Shown here: positions 26,612-34,885 of the stretch, one piece after another
Position numbering within the stretch: position 1 is the stretch's first letter
Layout: every line of letters begins with the position of its first letter
The notes under the pieces: model-generated
The model's input: only the letters and a program-made list of their open reading frames with translations
Databases searched by the model: none
What the model was told of the DNA's origin: nothing
Made by a program: the position numbers and the translations under genes
Source: Kiritimatiellia bacterium
GTDB taxonomy: Bacteria; Verrucomicrobiota; Kiritimatiellia; JAFGHX01
Direction of reading: 5' to 3'
DNA: 64,000 nt
NCBI GenBank assembly: GCA_016929905.1
Contig: JAFGHX010000369.1
Span: 1 to 64,000, forward strand

Positions 26612-27775
26612 TCACGTCGTCTCCGTCAATTCCGCAATCGTCACCACCCGGCCGCCCTCCGCAATGGACAGCTGGCCGGCAAAAGCCGGGTACAGGCTTT
26701 CGATTCCGACCTGGCCATCGCAGAATGCCGGGCGCTCCTCCCGCACGCAGCGGCAGAACTCGACATGCTGGTCGAACCCGCCGCTGTGGCCGATCTGGCC
26801 GAACCCGTGAATGGCGGACTGCCGGTCGATGACCGCGGTCTCGTGCGCGCCGCGCGCGTAATCGTAGCGCATCCATTCGAGGCGGCCGTCAACCAACCGC
26901 GTCGTGAGCCGCCCTTCGCTGCCGAGCACCCCGAACGGCAGGCCGAAGTCCGGGGCGAAGAAGCAGAGCCCAAGGTTGGCCTTCGTTCCGTTCTCGTACT
27001 CGACGTTGACCCACGCATGGTCGTAAATCCCCGAACGCGCCACGAGGTCTGCCGGGTACGGCTCGCGAATAACGCCGGTCTCGACCAGGCCCAGGCCGGC
27101 GCCTTTCACCGCCAATTGCCCGCCCATCGCCTGCACGCGCACGGGCTTTGCGCCCAGCATCCAGTTAAACAGATCGAAATGATGACAGTCCTTTTCGACC
27201 AGAGCCCCGCCGCTGCGGGCCGCGTCGTAACGCCACTCGCGCGTGCGGCCGACCGGGAACGGCTGGCGGAACTCGTGGCACCAGGCCATCAGCGGCACCC
27301 CGATCTTGCCCGCGCGGATCATCTCCGCCATGGTCCGGAACAACGGCGAGTAGCGGTAGACCAGCCCGATCTGCAGAATTCGCCCGCTCGCCCGCCACGC
27401 GTCGACCAGTTGCCGGCTGCGCGCCAGGGAGACTTCCAGCGGTTTCTCGCACAGCACGTGCTTGCCGGCGGCAAAAGCATCCCGCACGATCTCGAGGTGG
27501 CGGTCGTTCGGCGTCGAGACGACGACCGCTTCGATCTCGTCCATGTCCAACAACGCCCGGTAGTCCGTGACCACGCGCACGGCGGCGGGATCGGGCAGAT
27601 GCTTGAGCAGGGCCCGGATGTTCGCCTCGTTGATGTCGCAGACGGCGACGGTCTCGACCAGGCCCGACTGCTGCACGTAGTTCATGGCGTGCACCTGGCC
27701 CATGTCGCCGCAGCCGATCAGCCCGTAACGCACCGGCCGCGGCGGGGCGCTGTCCTGTCTCTCAGCGGCTTGCAT
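26612..27775 (-). CDS. Gfo/Idh/MocA-family NAD(P)-dependent oxidoreductase
   Basis: A 387-residue cytoplasmic dehydrogenase. The Rossmann motif GLIGCGDMGQVHAM lies near residue 18, then CDINEAN, STPNDRH and the family EKPLEVS with the conserved lysine. The C-terminal half has the usual GGALVEKDCHHFDLFNWMLG with the catalytic His region. It would oxidise or epimerise a sugar or inositol derivative. It starts five bases after the GH101-like gene stop, so both are one transcriptional unit. Confidence 0.85.
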   Translation of the reverse strand: MQAAERQDSAPPRPVRYGLIGCGDMGQVHAMNYVQQSGLVETVAVCDINEANIRALLKHLPDPAAVRVVTDYRALLDMDEIEAVVVSTPNDRHLEIVRDAFAAGKHVLCEKPLEVSLARSRQLVDAWRASGRILQIGLVYRYSPLFRTMAEMIRAGKIGVPLMAWCHEFRQPFPVGRTREWRYDAARSGGALVEKDCHHFDLFNWMLGAKPVRVQAMGGQLAVKGAGLGLVETGVIREPYPADLVARSGIYDHAWVNVEYENGTKANLGLCFFAPDFGLPFGVLGSEGRLTTRLVDGRLEWMRYDYARGAHETAVIDRQSAIHGFGQIGHSGGFDQHVEFCRCVREERPAFCDGQVGIESLYPAFAGQLSIAEGGRVVTIAELTETT

Positions 27776-27780
27776 CGTCT

Positions 27781-30525
27781 CTATCTCACCCCGTCCGATT
27801 CGTTCCTTCGCCGCAGCATCAGCACGGGCTCCACATCGATCTCTTCGGTGACTTCCCGTTTGTTCTTATTGAAGAGGAACGGCTGCTTCCAGGGCACTTT
27901 ACTGAAATTTCCGGCCACCCGCACGAAGCCCTCGTCCGTTTTGGAGATGGTGACATCGAGCTTCTCGCGGTGCGGCTGGGAGGGGAGAATCTCCAGGTCG
28001 TCCTTGATCGGCAAGGTGATGTCGAAATCGCCTTGCTTCAGGATGGCCATCACGCCTTTGCTGCTGAAGGGCGAGAACCCGTCATAACGGATCCCGTTCT
28101 CCTGGAGCCAGAAGCGCTTCTCCTCCGGGTCCGTCCAGAGCACGGCCCCGTTCTCGAATGTGATGGTGTAGGCGGTGCCCTCCTGATCGATGTCGACGAT
28201 CTTGTGATCCGCGATCCGGGCCCAGAACGCATGGCAGTTGAAGAAGGTCCGGGCCGCTTTCTCATAGATGTACTTCGGATAGGCGACACTCGACCAGTCC
28301 CAGTGTTTTCCGCAGACGGCCATCAGGGCCGCCCAGTTCGGCGTTTTCTTGCGAAGCTCGTACCAGCTTACCCCGCAGTAGGTGCTGCCGTGATAGATCA
28401 CCGTCGTGAGCGGAACGGATTGCCTGGGCAGTTTCGACTTCCAGAACTTCCACCTGTCCAGTCCCTTGTAGGTCACCGACCCGAAATCGACCACGTCCTG
28501 CGTGCCTTCGGTAATGGCCTCGGCGCCGACGGTGATGCCGTGCTCGTACTTGAGCCAGCGCGCGATCTCGTGCTTGGCCTCGGTCTCGTTCTGAGGGGTC
28601 GCGGGGTAGTCCGGATGATAGCCCGGCCGCGCATAGGCGGCGAACGTATCGAGTTGCACGGAATCCCCCTTCTCCAGACGCACGACGTCGATGATCGTCT
28701 CGTAATGCTCCTTCAACTTGCCGGTCGCCAGGCCGCGGATGTTGTCTTTGTAGTAGAGCTGCTTGCCCCGCGAAACGTAGTACTTGTGCCAGTTTCCGTC
28801 CGGGTCCGTCTTGATCAGCTCCGGCGGCCAGTTCCCGTCTTTGGCGTCGATATAGTCGTGCCCATAGTAGATGCCGACCCTCGAGCCCGTCGCCCGGATC
28901 CGAGCGGCATAGGGGGCCTTGTCGCCGACCGGCCCGCGCTCGACCTTGTAGGGATGACGCTCGGACGCTTCGCGATCGCTGGTGACCATCGCGCCCTTGA
29001 CCCACCAGTGGCCGGTCGCGAAATCCATTCGCTCGATGGTCCGCACGATCTTCTCATAGCTGTCGTTCTTCGTCGGGTGATAGAAGATGTATGAGTCGCG
29101 CAGGCTGGCGGACAGATCGCGGTTCGGCTTGATGTAGCGGTCGCGATACGCCAGCCCGCAGTCGACCCAGTCCACCTGAGCGTCCCCGTTCACATCGCCC
29201 GCCAGTTCGATGCGCCAGGCCAGTTCCCGGTGTACCAGCTTCGTCTTCGGGTCTCTGAAGTCGTTCGGGCGGAAGTAGAGGGTCGTTCCCATGTAGACGA
29301 GGTCCGTCTCGCCCGCGCGCTGAACCTTCAGATGCATGCTATGGGAATACGTGAGAGGATTGCAGAAGAAGACGCGATCGCCGATCCGCGCCGCCGTGAA
29401 ATTGGGGACCGTGTTGTCGCTGTTGCCTCTGCGGTTGAACGCGTACGGCTTGTCCGGGGCCGGCCGGACCAGAAGCCCGGACGGCACGATGCCGTAGTCG
29501 TCCGGCCCAAGCTCAGTTCCAAACACCGTGCCGCCGCCGACACACTCGAGTCTCAAATCGGCTTCCTCAATAACCGATACCCGGCACTCCAGGGATTCGC
29601 TCTTCGCCGTGTAGGTCAGTTCCAGAGTCGTGCCGGAGCAGGAGTATCGAACGGCTGCACGGCCGGCATCGAGCTTTCTTGCCTCGGTCTGCCATCTCCC
29701 GTCGCGGCACGGCAGCGTGACCCTCTTGCCGCCGGAGTCGACGAACGTGAAGACAGGGTAACTGGCCGTCACATCGGGATGAAGCCACTGACCCGAAACC
29801 AAGGCGCCGGAAAATGAGTGCCCGCCCTTCTCCTCCAGCCACAGCGCCGTATCCCCGCTGGAAATGAACGGTTCGCGCTCCGGCTTGCCCGCCGTGCGTA
29901 GCTGTTGCGTGCCGGAACTTCCGACCAGGCAGAAATCGGAAACACTCACCCGCGCGCTCCCGCCGGCGTCTCCGCCCAGCTCCAGCGAGATCTCGCCCAC
30001 CTTCTGCCCGGCGCTGAATCCGCCTTTCGGGTCAAAGAAGTTCGCGGCGCCCTTTTCGCCCACGGCAAAGGTGAATGGCTGCCAGTTGGCGGATGTCGCC
30101 CCGAAATAAGTGTGGCGGCAGACCTGTTTGCCGTTGGGGGCCAGGAATCGCACGGTCAGGTAGGGCAGGCGTTCGCCGTGTGTCTCGAGATAGACTTGAA
30201 ACACCTGACCGTCCAGGACCGCGGGCGCACATCGCCATCTCAGCAAGGCTCCCGCATTCTCCCTCGGACTGTCGAAACTCAGAGTCAGCGCCGGTTTGCC
30301 CGTCGGGCCCGGTTTTTCCTCGAAATGCCTGTTCAGCTTGACGGCGCCGTTGAGCACCTTGATGCGGAATGCCGCTTCGTCCGAGAAATCCTGCTCCGGC
30401 CCCGCGGACGGGACGCCGCCGGCGGCATAGGCCGTGGGCGGCCCATCCCCCCGCAGCGCAACGGCCAACACCAGTGCGGCTACGGTTCCGTTCGGCAGAC
30501 CCAGGCTCAGCCTTCCTCTCGTCAT
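27781..30525 (-). CDS. Secreted GH101-like glycoside hydrolase with N-terminal beta-sandwich
   Basis: A 914-residue protein starting at ATG 30525 behind GGGGGAG, with a signal peptide (VAALVLAVALRGDGPPTAYA). Residues ~42-200 are the beta-sandwich shared with the 24080 protein (QDFSDEAAFRIK, GPTGKPALTLSF, LPYLTVRF). A galactose-mutarotase-like beta domain follows. A TIM-barrel region contains DWVDCGLAYRDRY, VGIYYGHDYIDA, a possible nucleophile in DSVQLDTFAAY and an acid candidate in TVGAEAITEG, similar to GH101/GH129 endo-alpha-N-acetylgalactosaminidases. GH101 acts on mucin-type O-glycans; that substrate is only an inference here. A beta-sandwich ends the protein. Confidence 0.5.
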   Translation of the reverse strand: MTRGRLSLGLPNGTVAALVLAVALRGDGPPTAYAAGGVPSAGPEQDFSDEAAFRIKVLNGAVKLNRHFEEKPGPTGKPALTLSFDSPRENAGALLRWRCAPAVLDGQVFQVYLETHGERLPYLTVRFLAPNGKQVCRHTYFGATSANWQPFTFAVGEKGAANFFDPKGGFSAGQKVGEISLELGGDAGGSARVSVSDFCLVGSSGTQQLRTAGKPEREPFISSGDTALWLEEKGGHSFSGALVSGQWLHPDVTASYPVFTFVDSGGKRVTLPCRDGRWQTEARKLDAGRAAVRYSCSGTTLELTYTAKSESLECRVSVIEEADLRLECVGGGTVFGTELGPDDYGIVPSGLLVRPAPDKPYAFNRRGNSDNTVPNFTAARIGDRVFFCNPLTYSHSMHLKVQRAGETDLVYMGTTLYFRPNDFRDPKTKLVHRELAWRIELAGDVNGDAQVDWVDCGLAYRDRYIKPNRDLSASLRDSYIFYHPTKNDSYEKIVRTIERMDFATGHWWVKGAMVTSDREASERHPYKVERGPVGDKAPYAARIRATGSRVGIYYGHDYIDAKDGNWPPELIKTDPDGNWHKYYVSRGKQLYYKDNIRGLATGKLKEHYETIIDVVRLEKGDSVQLDTFAAYARPGYHPDYPATPQNETEAKHEIARWLKYEHGITVGAEAITEGTQDVVDFGSVTYKGLDRWKFWKSKLPRQSVPLTTVIYHGSTYCGVSWYELRKKTPNWAALMAVCGKHWDWSSVAYPKYIYEKAARTFFNCHAFWARIADHKIVDIDQEGTAYTITFENGAVLWTDPEEKRFWLQENGIRYDGFSPFSSKGVMAILKQGDFDITLPIKDDLEILPSQPHREKLDVTISKTDEGFVRVAGNFSKVPWKQPFLFNKNKREVTEEIDVEPVLMLRRRNESDGVR

Positions 30526-30691
30526 TGTTCTCCCCCCCTGGCATTCTGAAGCTTTTGCGCTTTGACTACCAGCCCCGCTATCCGCTGATCAGCGCGCAGG
30601 ACCTCGCGGAATCTCGGTTCGAGGGGGGGAGCGTGACCTTGATTCTTGACGAAAGCGTAGCCGCATCGCCACGCACCTGACAAGTAAAAAT
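30526..30691. other. Gap with a possible gene relic
   Basis: On the plus strand 30545-30680 reads as a protein-like end (LLRFDYQPRYPLISAQDLAESRFEGG...). No start or family is identifiable. It may be the last piece of a deleted gene. Confidence 0.2.
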
Positions 30692-30799
30692 GTAGTTTTG
30701 ACGTAGTTTTATGAGAGTTTATTCGTTGCGGGTGATATAGGCCTTGAATATGCAGGTTCGTCTGCGTCTTGAAGCGGGGGGCATGGGTGTTAAAACTAC
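30692..30799. promoter_or_regulatory. Operator-like repeats of the GntR regulator
   Basis: GTAGTTTT occurs twice as direct repeats 11 bp apart (30692 and 30703), and its inverse AAAACTAC occurs at 30792, all in an AT-rich stretch of an otherwise GC-rich divergent intergenic region. Sites on both sides of the divergent promoters fit control of both the GH101-like operon and the heparinase operon by the regulator at 30875. Confidence 0.45.
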
Positions 30800-30818
30800 T
30801 GAAAAAGTACATTCGGCG

Positions 30819-30848
30819 TTGACATTTCTGGAAAATGAACGGGATAAT
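30819..30848 (+). promoter_or_regulatory. Promoter of the GntR-heparinase operon
   Basis: TTGACA, an 18-base spacer and GATAAT, close to sigma70 consensus, lie 27 bases before the regulator start. This is one of the strongest promoters visible in the window. Confidence 0.65.
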
Positions 30849-30874
30849 CGGGGGGTAGGGGGATCGGAAAGGCC

Positions 30875-32365
30875 ATGGGACTGCCAGTGAAGCCGTCAGC
30901 CGTCGAGAAGCTTGTCACGCGAGTGCTTGCCGACATCGCTGCCGGCACTTACGCGCCGGGGAGTCTTCTGCCGTCGTACAAGCAGTTGGCCAGGCGATAC
31001 GGCACGAGCTACGGTACAATCGCCGCAGCCCTGCGCGATCTGTCGCGGCGAGGCATTGTGCGTTCTCAGCGGGGCAGGCGCGGGGGGACGATGGTCTTGG
31101 GACGGCCGAGCGGATCGGATGCGGATCCCGACGTGCGGCTCCGTTTCCGCGTGTCGGGTGCGCCGCAGAAGCAGGAAGCCGTCCAGGTTCTGAAACGCTG
31201 GCTCGAGTCGTTCGAGCGGGAGCACCGGGACGTGTCGTGTCGGTTCACTTCTTTTCCGGGCCCGACATACACGGGTCCGGCGGAGAGAGAGTACTTCTCG
31301 AACACCTTGTCGTCCGAGGCGGCCACGGTCGAGCGTGTGCCGGGCACACTCGTGAGAGACCTGGCGGCACATGGATTCATCGCTCCGATCGTAGAGGATG
31401 TCTTGGAAGTCGAGTGCGCACTGTCCCGGTTCCATCCGGCGCTGAGACCCTATCTGACGTTCGAGGGTCTTCTGTATGCGTGGCCCATGAATCTGTCGGT
31501 GTCATTGGTGATGCTGACTCACGCGGGTGCGGTCCCCGACGCCCGGTCGCCGGCGCCGGTTGGCGGCTTCCGGTGGCGCGAGGCGATCGAGGGATCGAGA
31601 CGCGGGACGGCGGAGCGACCGCGGATTCTTCTGCCGACGCAGGATGACCTTGGCCTTCTGCTCGTCGCCTTTGTCGGGGAATTCACCGGCGACGATCTGT
31701 CCGCTCTGGACACCAGGAGCTGGGGGGCGCTCCTCATGAGTGATGCGTGCCTCGAGGCGCTGAGTGTTCTCGAGCAGATTCACGGGACTCTGGGGCTTCT
31801 GTTGCCCGATGAGGAGCATGCTTCCGCGTACAGGGTTCTGTCCGCCCTGCGCGGTGACGGCCCGTCAATGACGATCTGCTCCAGTGTTCTCGGGAGGGCC
31901 GTGCACCTGCTGGCCGCCGACGGCGATCCTCCGCACGCGACACTTGTTCCCGGCTTTCGAAAGGACGACGGTCTGGCGCCGTCCAACGCCATGGTGTGGG
32001 TCCTGACCGATCCGCGGTGCCGGGAGAGTGCGCTCCGGTTCTTTGCATGGGGAAGCGAGGTGCCGAACTGGCGATGGTATGTCCGGGAATCTTTCCGCAT
32101 AGGGCGCCTGCATCACAGAAGTCCATTTGTGAACGACGCGGACTATATGGCGGACCTGGACTTCTTTTCCGGCTGCTGGAAGGAACTGTTCGCCCGGGCG
32201 AGCCGGCTTCTCCGCATGGAACCGTCCTGGCCGTTGGGCTTCAGGCATCAGGTCGGCACGGTACTGGCGGAGCAGTTGAAGGAGAAGGGGCTCAATGCCA
32301 AGCGCACGCAAAGAGCGCTCTGCGAGCTCTGGGAGCGATGGGTGCGCGACGAGCTCTATGCTTGA
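30875..32365 (+). CDS. GntR-family regulator fused to a solute-binding-protein-like sensor
   Basis: A 496-residue cytoplasmic protein. Residues ~10-75 are a GntR winged helix (LVTRVLADIAAGTYAPGSLLPSYKQLARRYGTSYGTIAAALRDLSRRGIV). From ~95 the sequence resembles an extracellular sugar-binding protein of ABC importers (ALQ/SBP_bac type): QEAVQVLKRWLESFEREHRDVSCRFTSFPG, YLTFEGLLYAWPMNLSVSLVMLT, NAMVWVLTDPRCRESALRFFAW. It has no signal peptide, so the binding-protein fold serves as a ligand sensor. It lies 69 bp before the heparinase gene and is divergent from the GH101-like operon. Confidence 0.75.
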   Translation: MGLPVKPSAVEKLVTRVLADIAAGTYAPGSLLPSYKQLARRYGTSYGTIAAALRDLSRRGIVRSQRGRRGGTMVLGRPSGSDADPDVRLRFRVSGAPQKQEAVQVLKRWLESFEREHRDVSCRFTSFPGPTYTGPAEREYFSNTLSSEAATVERVPGTLVRDLAAHGFIAPIVEDVLEVECALSRFHPALRPYLTFEGLLYAWPMNLSVSLVMLTHAGAVPDARSPAPVGGFRWREAIEGSRRGTAERPRILLPTQDDLGLLLVAFVGEFTGDDLSALDTRSWGALLMSDACLEALSVLEQIHGTLGLLLPDEEHASAYRVLSALRGDGPSMTICSSVLGRAVHLLAADGDPPHATLVPGFRKDDGLAPSNAMVWVLTDPRCRESALRFFAWGSEVPNWRWYVRESFRIGRLHHRSPFVNDADYMADLDFFSGCWKELFARASRLLRMEPSWPLGFRHQVGTVLAEQLKEKGLNAKRTQRALCELWERWVRDELYA

Positions 32366-32434
32366 CAATCGAGAGCGCGGGCCGCTACCCGATTACGGCA
32401 GAGGCGATGCCCGCCGAGGACGTGAGGGACACAC

Positions 32435-34471
32435 ATGAAAACGACGAACCGCCTTCGTGCCGCCGCGCTGGCGGCGTGCCTGCTCCACGGCACGGGGCTG
32501 CGCGCCGCGGAGAACGAATGGTCGGCGCCGCCCGCGCAGGATCTGCTCGAGCGCCTGCGGCACGGCCACCCCCGCCTCCTGGTGACGAACGAGGAGATGG
32601 CGCGCCTCAAACGCCGTGCCGCGAGCGATCGCGCGCTTGCGGATGCATTCGCGTTGATGCGCGGGGAAGCCGACCGGATCCGCGGCACGGAATCCAAGTA
32701 CGGGGGGGTATTGCGGACCAGCCGCGAAGCCAAGATTCTGTTGTGGGCGTGGCGGATGACGCAGGAGCAGGAGTATGCCCGGCGGGTCTGGGAGATCCTG
32801 GCCGACGGCGGAAAGGCGGAGTGCGAGCGGCTCGATGCGTCCGGCGGGTTCAAGGGCAGGAGTTCGAGCTATCTCTACATCTCCGAACTGATCCAGGCGA
32901 TGGCCCTGGCTTACGACTGGTGCTATGGGGCGTGGTCGCCCGAGCAACGCGAGTCGATTCGCAACGCGATCGTCAAGCTCGAACTCGAGCCCGCCCTGGC
33001 CATCATCAGGGGCGAAGGCCGAAAGCACCGCGGCACTCTCTGGTACGAGGATGACAAGACCGTGCAGGCCTTCTGGTATCGAGGGCCGAGCAACTGGAAC
33101 GCCACGTGCAGCGCGGGAGTCGTGTTGGGCGCGCTGGCGATCGCCGATGAAATGCCCGAGCTGGCCGGCCGGATTCTCGAGGGTGCACTCAACGGCTTCC
33201 AGGCGTACGCGCGTTCCTTCGCGCCTGACGGCGGCTCGTCCGAAGGGCCGGGTTACCTGGGCGGCGGAATGTCGGACGCCGTGTGGCTGCTCGCGTCGCT
33301 CGAAACGGGGCTGGGCACCGATTTCGGGCTGTCGTCATTCCCCGGCTTCGGGTCGACCGGCGAGTTCCTGCTGCATATCACCAGTCCTACGGGGCTGTAC
33401 TTCGCCTTTGGCGACACGCCCGTCGAGGTGCGGCGCTGGCCGTATCTGTTCTGGCTGGCGCGCCGGTTCGACCGGCCCGACTACGCATGGTACGCACGGG
33501 AAGGCGAGGGATTGTCGCCCCGGTTCGGCTGGTTCGACGGCGACCGGCGTATCTGGGACGCGCTCTGGTACGGGAAGCCCGTGGACGCCGGGATGATTGC
33601 CGCTTTCCCGCGCGACCGCTATTTCCGCAATGCAGCCGTGAGGCCGGTGCCGCCCGATCTGGCGCATTTCCGGCGCGGGCCCGAACTTGTGGCCTTGCGC
33701 GGGTCCTGGACCGATCCGCGCGCCGCCTACGTGGGACTGAAGGCGAGCGGCGGCCTGATCGGCCACGATCAGTGCGACGCGGGGACCTTCGTCCTCGACG
33801 CGCTCGGTCAGGCCTGGGCCGAGGAGCAGGGGAACCCGGGCTATGCGACGCGGCGTCCGAAGCCCAGACGCGGATACGAGTATTATGGGAAGAAGGAGGA
33901 CCAACCGCTGTACCGGACCGAAGGCCAGAACGCGCTGCTCTTCAATCCCGATGCCTACGTCGGCCAGGAACGCAACGCGCGCTGCCCGATTCTCAGCTTC
34001 CGTTCCGTCCCGGAGCGCGCCCACGCGGTGGCGGACCTCACGGCCGCCTACACCCGCGACGCGCGCCGCGTCCTGCGCGGCGTCGCGCTTCTCGATCGGA
34101 AACGTGTTCTCGTGCAGGACGAGTTCGAGGCCGCCAAACCCTCACGCGTGCTGTGGACGATGCATACCCGGGCCGGAATCGAACTCGTGAACGGTGGCGC
34201 AGCGGCCGTCCTGTCCAAAGGAGACCAGCGCCTGCACACACGGATCCTCGCGCCAGAAGGTGCGACGTTCGAGGTGCTCGGGCCCGGCCCCTTGCCGAGC
34301 TCGCCGCCTACCGATGAAGGGACCCGCATCCGCGAAGACATGCGGAAACTGACCATCCCCCTGCGGAATGCCGAACGCGGACGCATCGCGGTACTGTTCC
34401 TCCCGCTCGAGGCCGGACAGGAGGCCGCGCCCGGCAGCCAACCGCCGCTCACTCCGCTCGAAGCGTGGTAG
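32435..34471 (+). CDS. Secreted heparinase II/III-family polysaccharide lyase
   Basis: A 678-residue protein with signal peptide (RLRAAALAACLLHGTGLRAAE). Residues ~40-350 form an alpha-toroid (HGHPRLLVTNEEMARLKRRA; DWCYGAWSPEQRESIRNAIV; GPSNWNATCSAGVVLGALAIAD; SFAPDGGSSEGPGYLGGGM). The heparinase II/III motif GHDQCDAGTFVLDALGQAWAEEQG follows near 445, then an antiparallel beta-sandwich. This architecture belongs to PL12/PL21/alginate-lyase-like enzymes that cleave uronic-acid polymers such as heparan sulfate or alginate. The substrate is not decided by sequence. It is second in the operon after the GntR-type sensor. Confidence 0.75.
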   Translation: MKTTNRLRAAALAACLLHGTGLRAAENEWSAPPAQDLLERLRHGHPRLLVTNEEMARLKRRAASDRALADAFALMRGEADRIRGTESKYGGVLRTSREAKILLWAWRMTQEQEYARRVWEILADGGKAECERLDASGGFKGRSSSYLYISELIQAMALAYDWCYGAWSPEQRESIRNAIVKLELEPALAIIRGEGRKHRGTLWYEDDKTVQAFWYRGPSNWNATCSAGVVLGALAIADEMPELAGRILEGALNGFQAYARSFAPDGGSSEGPGYLGGGMSDAVWLLASLETGLGTDFGLSSFPGFGSTGEFLLHITSPTGLYFAFGDTPVEVRRWPYLFWLARRFDRPDYAWYAREGEGLSPRFGWFDGDRRIWDALWYGKPVDAGMIAAFPRDRYFRNAAVRPVPPDLAHFRRGPELVALRGSWTDPRAAYVGLKASGGLIGHDQCDAGTFVLDALGQAWAEEQGNPGYATRRPKPRRGYEYYGKKEDQPLYRTEGQNALLFNPDAYVGQERNARCPILSFRSVPERAHAVADLTAAYTRDARRVLRGVALLDRKRVLVQDEFEAAKPSRVLWTMHTRAGIELVNGGAAAVLSKGDQRLHTRILAPEGATFEVLGPGPLPSSPPTDEGTRIREDMRKLTIPLRNAERGRIAVLFLPLEAGQEAAPGSQPPLTPLEAW

Positions 34472-34885
34472 CCGCCCGGGCCCTGCGCGGGCGCGGCGAG
34501 CCAATGACGCGCAGCGAATGACGGCCCGCACTGTTCGCCGTGAAGGGCGAAGGCGGGGCCGGGAGTTCCGAAATCCGGAGGTGAGCCCCCCCTTGGCCGG
34601 GCCTTCGGCCCGGGGAAAGCGGCGAGCCGCCTTCGCCCAGCGGCTACGGCGCGCCAGGTACGCCGCTTCTACTTTCAGGCAGGCTCAGAGCAGCGTGCGT
34701 CGCTCGCGGGGAGGCCCGCTGACCGCTGACCTCCGACCCCTGACCTCCGGGCTACGGGCGAAGCCCGCATCAGGGGATCCGGATTGATGACGGATTGGCT
34801 CTGGAGGGCGCTGTGCGGGCTGGGGGGAGGGATGGATCCGTGACAGGCGCCGCGGGGGGCAGGCGGAGTGCCTGCCGATCGCCGC
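34472..34885. other. Gene-free gap between convergent genes
   Basis: 414 bp with no credible ORF. It holds a strong short hairpin (CCGGGCC-TTC-GGCCCGG, about 34596-34612) that could stop transcription, and a degenerate tandem run of TGACCTC-like heptads at 34719-34750, similar to a run at 60091-60124. Confidence 0.4.
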
